Of a DNA stretch of 8,684 nt, positions 6,899-8,684 are shown piece after piece. The position numbers and the translations under genes were made by a program. Where the stretch lies: NCBI GenBank assembly GCA_027063545.1, contig JAMORN010000118.1, positions 1-8,684 on the forward strand, in the 5' to 3' direction. Position 1 is the first letter of the stretch; each line of letters opens with the position of its first letter. This DNA is from a bacterium (GTDB lineage Bacteria; JAMORN01). The notes under the pieces are model-generated. The model made no database searches and was not told the origin of the DNA. It was given only the letters and a program-made list of their open reading frames with translations.

Positions 6899-6900
6899 GT

Positions 6901-8013
6901 ATGAAAAAGGTTGGATTTGTTTTTATAAATAGTGTTGAAGGAGGTCCAAGACGTTTTAGTATTGAATTATTAAAAGAATTTGCAAAAAAGAAGTTAGATT
7001 TTAATTTAATTATTTTTACAGATACAGATAAGGATCTAGATTTTTTAAAACAAAATTTAAATATAAAGTTAAGAATTATAAAAAGATTTTCTAAATATGA
7101 TCTTTTAATTTGGGAACAAATTTTAATTCCTTTTTTTGCTAAAAAAGAAAATATAGATGTCCTTCATGGAACAAAAAATTCTATACCTTTTTTAGGAAAA
7201 TTTAAAAAAATAGCAACAATTCATGATTTAGCTTACTATATAATGCCTGAAACTTTCTCTTTTCTACAAAGAATTCATCTAAAACTATCTTGCTTTATTA
7301 TTAAAAAAAAGGCTAATATTATAACCGCTGTATCAAATAATACAAAGAAAGATATTATTGATATTTTAAATATACCAGAAGAAAAAATTAAGGTAATTTA
7401 TAATGGTATTAATGAAAAATTTTTTAAAAGAGTAAATAAAAAACAAATAAATAAAGTTAAAGAAAAATATAATCTTCCTGATAAATTTATTCTTCATGTA
7501 GGGACACTTCAACCAAGAAAGAATATAAAAACTATAATAGAAAGTTTTTTTATAGCAAAAAAAGAGATTTATGATTTAAAATTGGTTTTAATTGGAAGAA
7601 AAGGATGGTATTATAAGGAAATTTTAAAATATATAAAAAAATTTAATTTAAAAAATGATATCTTATTTTTAGGATTTTTAAATGAGAGTGAACTACTTGC
7701 TATATATAATATGGCATCTATCTTTATATATCTCTCCAATTATGATGGATTTGGTCTTGCACCTCTTGAAGCAATGGCTGCAGGTATTCCCACAATTGTT
7801 AGTAATGTTTCCAGTCTTCCAGAGGTTGTTGAAGATGCTGCTATAAAGGTCAACCCAAAAAATGCCAAAGAAGTTGCAGAAAAAATTATCTTAATTTTAA
7901 AGGATAAAGATTTATATAAACAATTAAAAAAGAAAGGACCCCAACAGGCCCTTAAATTCTCTTGGGAAAAATCTGCTTTAGAATATATCAAATTATATAA
8001 ACAACACTTCTAA
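6901..8013 (+). CDS. GT4-family (GT-B fold) glycosyltransferase
   Basis: This protein of 370 residues, a normal length for the family, should transfer a sugar from a nucleotide-sugar donor with retention of configuration, probably onto a lipopolysaccharide, capsule or other surface glycan. The N-terminal half (about 1-185) is the acceptor-side Rossmann domain, with EGGPRRF near the start (13-19), IATIHDLAYY (104-113) and TAVSNNTKKDI (142-152). The C-terminal donor domain has HVGTLQPRKN (199-208), where Arg and Lys bind the phosphates, and YDGFGLAPLEAMAAGIP (281-297), followed by SSLPEVV. The usual E-x7-E pair appears here as Asp282-x7-Glu290. Motifs are closest to mannosyltransferase-like GT4 enzymes of O-antigen pathways, but neither donor nor acceptor can be read from sequence. 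No membrane segment or signal peptide is seen, so it is probably cytoplasmic or peripheral on the inner membrane. ATG 6901 has only a poor ribosome-binding site (AAGG, 1 base away). The gene is convergent with the propeller gene. Confidence 0.9.
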   Translation: MKKVGFVFINSVEGGPRRFSIELLKEFAKKKLDFNLIIFTDTDKDLDFLKQNLNIKLRIIKRFSKYDLLIWEQILIPFFAKKENIDVLHGTKNSIPFLGKFKKIATIHDLAYYIMPETFSFLQRIHLKLSCFIIKKKANIITAVSNNTKKDIIDILNIPEEKIKVIYNGINEKFFKRVNKKQINKVKEKYNLPDKFILHVGTLQPRKNIKTIIESFFIAKKEIYDLKLVLIGRKGWYYKEILKYIKKFNLKNDILFLGFLNESELLAIYNMASIFIYLSNYDGFGLAPLEAMAAGIPTIVSNVSSLPEVVEDAAIKVNPKNAKEVAEKIILILKDKDLYKQLKKKGPQQALKFSWEKSALEYIKLYKQHF

Positions 8014-8019
8014 CTTATT

Positions 8020-8684
8020 CTATTTTATAAAAATAAATCTCTTTGTTATTATATTATTTTTTGTTTTTATGGTATAAAAATAAATTCCTGAAGATAAATC
8101 TTTAGCATTAAAAATATATCTGTGTAATCCTTTATTTATTTTTTTATTATCTATTAAAGTAGAAATATTTCTACCATTAATATCATAAATTGCTAAATTT
8201 ACAATTTGATTTTCTGAAAGATAAAATTCTATAGTCGTTGTTGGATTAAAAGGATTTGGATATACTTTTGTATACAGAATTTCATTTTTTTGTACCTTTT
8301 GAGTAGTCTGTGTTGAATATGACAATACTTTATCACTAACATTCCAAAACTCTACTTTTCCATACTCTAAACTAACTAGCTTTCTATTATCTGGGCTTAA
8401 AACAACTCTATAAACAGCTGTGTTTGTAGGTCCATAAGTTTCTATTTCTGTTGAAAAATTATTAAAATCTAAAAAATGAATATATCCATACTGATCTCCT
8501 ATAACAATAAACTTTTCATCATTAGAAATATCAAATTCTGTTACATTTCCTAAATTTGTAGAATCAATTTTTTCTCCTGTTTCTATATCCCATTTTATTA
8601 ATCTTCCATATGTATCTGAGGTAATTAAGTACCCTTCTTTTGAAAATCTCATCTCTGTAGGAATACCCGAAAGATTTGAAGAAG
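8020..8684 (-). CDS. Secreted WD40-like beta-propeller protein with T9SS C-terminal sorting domain (5' partial)
   Basis: The gene enters from the right edge; about 221 residues are visible, and the frame stays open to 8684, so the ATG at 8652 is internal. The visible N-terminal part holds about three blade-like repeats: MRFSKEGYLITSDTYGRLIKWD, FDISNDEKFIVIGDQYGYIHFLD and VVLSPDNRKLVSLEYGKVEFWN. Each follows the WD40/quinoprotein pattern of a strand, a turn with D/N-G, and a closing W/L-D or W-N. A short linker leads to the type-A sorting domain (about 8023-8265): YPNPFNPTTTIEFYL, IYDINGRNISTL, DLSSGIYFYTI and the basic end ITKRFIFIK. The protein is therefore a predicted T9SS cargo displayed on or released from the cell. 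What the propeller binds is unknown. It ends in TAG only 6 bp from the stop of the convergent glycosyltransferase gene, with no hairpin between them. Confidence 0.86.
   Translation of the reverse strand, partial: SSNLSGIPTEMRFSKEGYLITSDTYGRLIKWDIETGEKIDSTNLGNVTEFDISNDEKFIVIGDQYGYIHFLDFNNFSTEIETYGPTNTAVYRVVLSPDNRKLVSLEYGKVEFWNVSDKVLSYSTQTTQKVQKNEILYTKVYPNPFNPTTTIEFYLSENQIVNLAIYDINGRNISTLIDNKKINKGLHRYIFNAKDLSSGIYFYTIKTKNNIITKRFIFIK

Larger units (their letters stand above)
6756..6900. other. Divergent intergenic region between leuA and the glycosyltransferase gene
   Basis: These 145 bases are nearly all A and T and hold the upstream signals of both genes: the leuA ribosome-binding site and candidate promoter on the leuA side, and two inverted repeats on the glycosyltransferase side. 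I could not single out a convincing plus-strand promoter, because several TATAAT-like hexamers exist but no matching -35 box. No riboswitch or T-box leader is recognisable before leuA, and the leader seems too short for one. Confidence 0.6.

Noticed and set aside
8026-8085. Direct repeat TATAAAAATAAAT at 8026-8038 and 8073-8085
   Set aside because: Both copies are within or at the end of the T9SS tail coding sequence, where similar Phe/Ile/Tyr/Lys codons create them. I do not read them as a mobile-element or attachment site.
1-8684. CRISPR array, tRNA/rRNA, insertion sequence, toxin-antitoxin or defence island
   Set aside because: No spaced short repeats, no cloverleaf-like or rRNA sequence, no transposase motifs and no recognisable defence domains were seen on either strand.

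Overview
The window is a strongly AT-rich piece of bacterial chromosome with compact genes, Arg codons almost all AGA, and many T and A runs. Two proteins end in a Por/type IX secretion (T9SS) type-A C-terminal sorting domain. One of them has the YPNPFNPTT...SSGIYFYTI form that is common in FCB-group bacteria and related candidate phyla (Cloacimonadota, WOR-3, Marinimicrobia, Ignavibacteria and similar). Together with an OmpA protein carrying thrombospondin type-3 repeats, this points to a Gram-negative, FCB-like, probably uncultured low-GC lineage. The phylum is an inference that the sequence alone cannot settle.

Layout. (1) Positions 2-841, plus strand: C-terminal part of an OmpA-family outer-membrane/peptidoglycan-anchoring protein. 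It has acidic, calcium-binding-type repeats, including a near-perfect 234-bp tandem duplication, and is followed at once by a strong intrinsic terminator (849-890). (2) About 819-3089, plus: secreted subtilisin-like S8 protease with a T9SS sorting tail. No ATG starts its frame, and the terminator hairpin lies inside the only reading frame that includes its signal peptide. (3) 3098-4879, plus: ComEC/Rec2-type membrane DNA-uptake channel without the usual C-terminal beta-lactamase-like domain, 8 bp behind the protease. (4) 4880-5207: convergent gap holding a broken minus-strand reading frame and a 13-bp hairpin. (5) 5208-6755, minus: 2-isopropylmalate synthase (leucine pathway) with an excellent ribosome-binding site. 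(6) 6756-6900: divergent promoter region, extremely AT-rich, with two palindromes. (7) 6901-8013, plus: GT4-family glycosyltransferase. (8) 8020-8684, minus, running off the right edge: secreted beta-propeller (WD40-like) protein with a T9SS tail, ending 6 bp from the glycosyltransferase.

How the genes work together. The OmpA protein, protease, propeller protein and perhaps the glycosyltransferase all concern the cell envelope and surface. T9SS cargo is usually exported by Sec and then moved across the outer membrane, where the sorting tail is removed. ComEC (DNA uptake) and LeuA (leucine biosynthesis) are housekeeping genes interspersed with them. I see no CRISPR array, RNA gene, insertion sequence or recognisable defence system. 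The most interesting points are the start and terminator arrangement of the protease gene, the decayed frame at 4859-5193, and the tandem duplication in the OmpA repeats.
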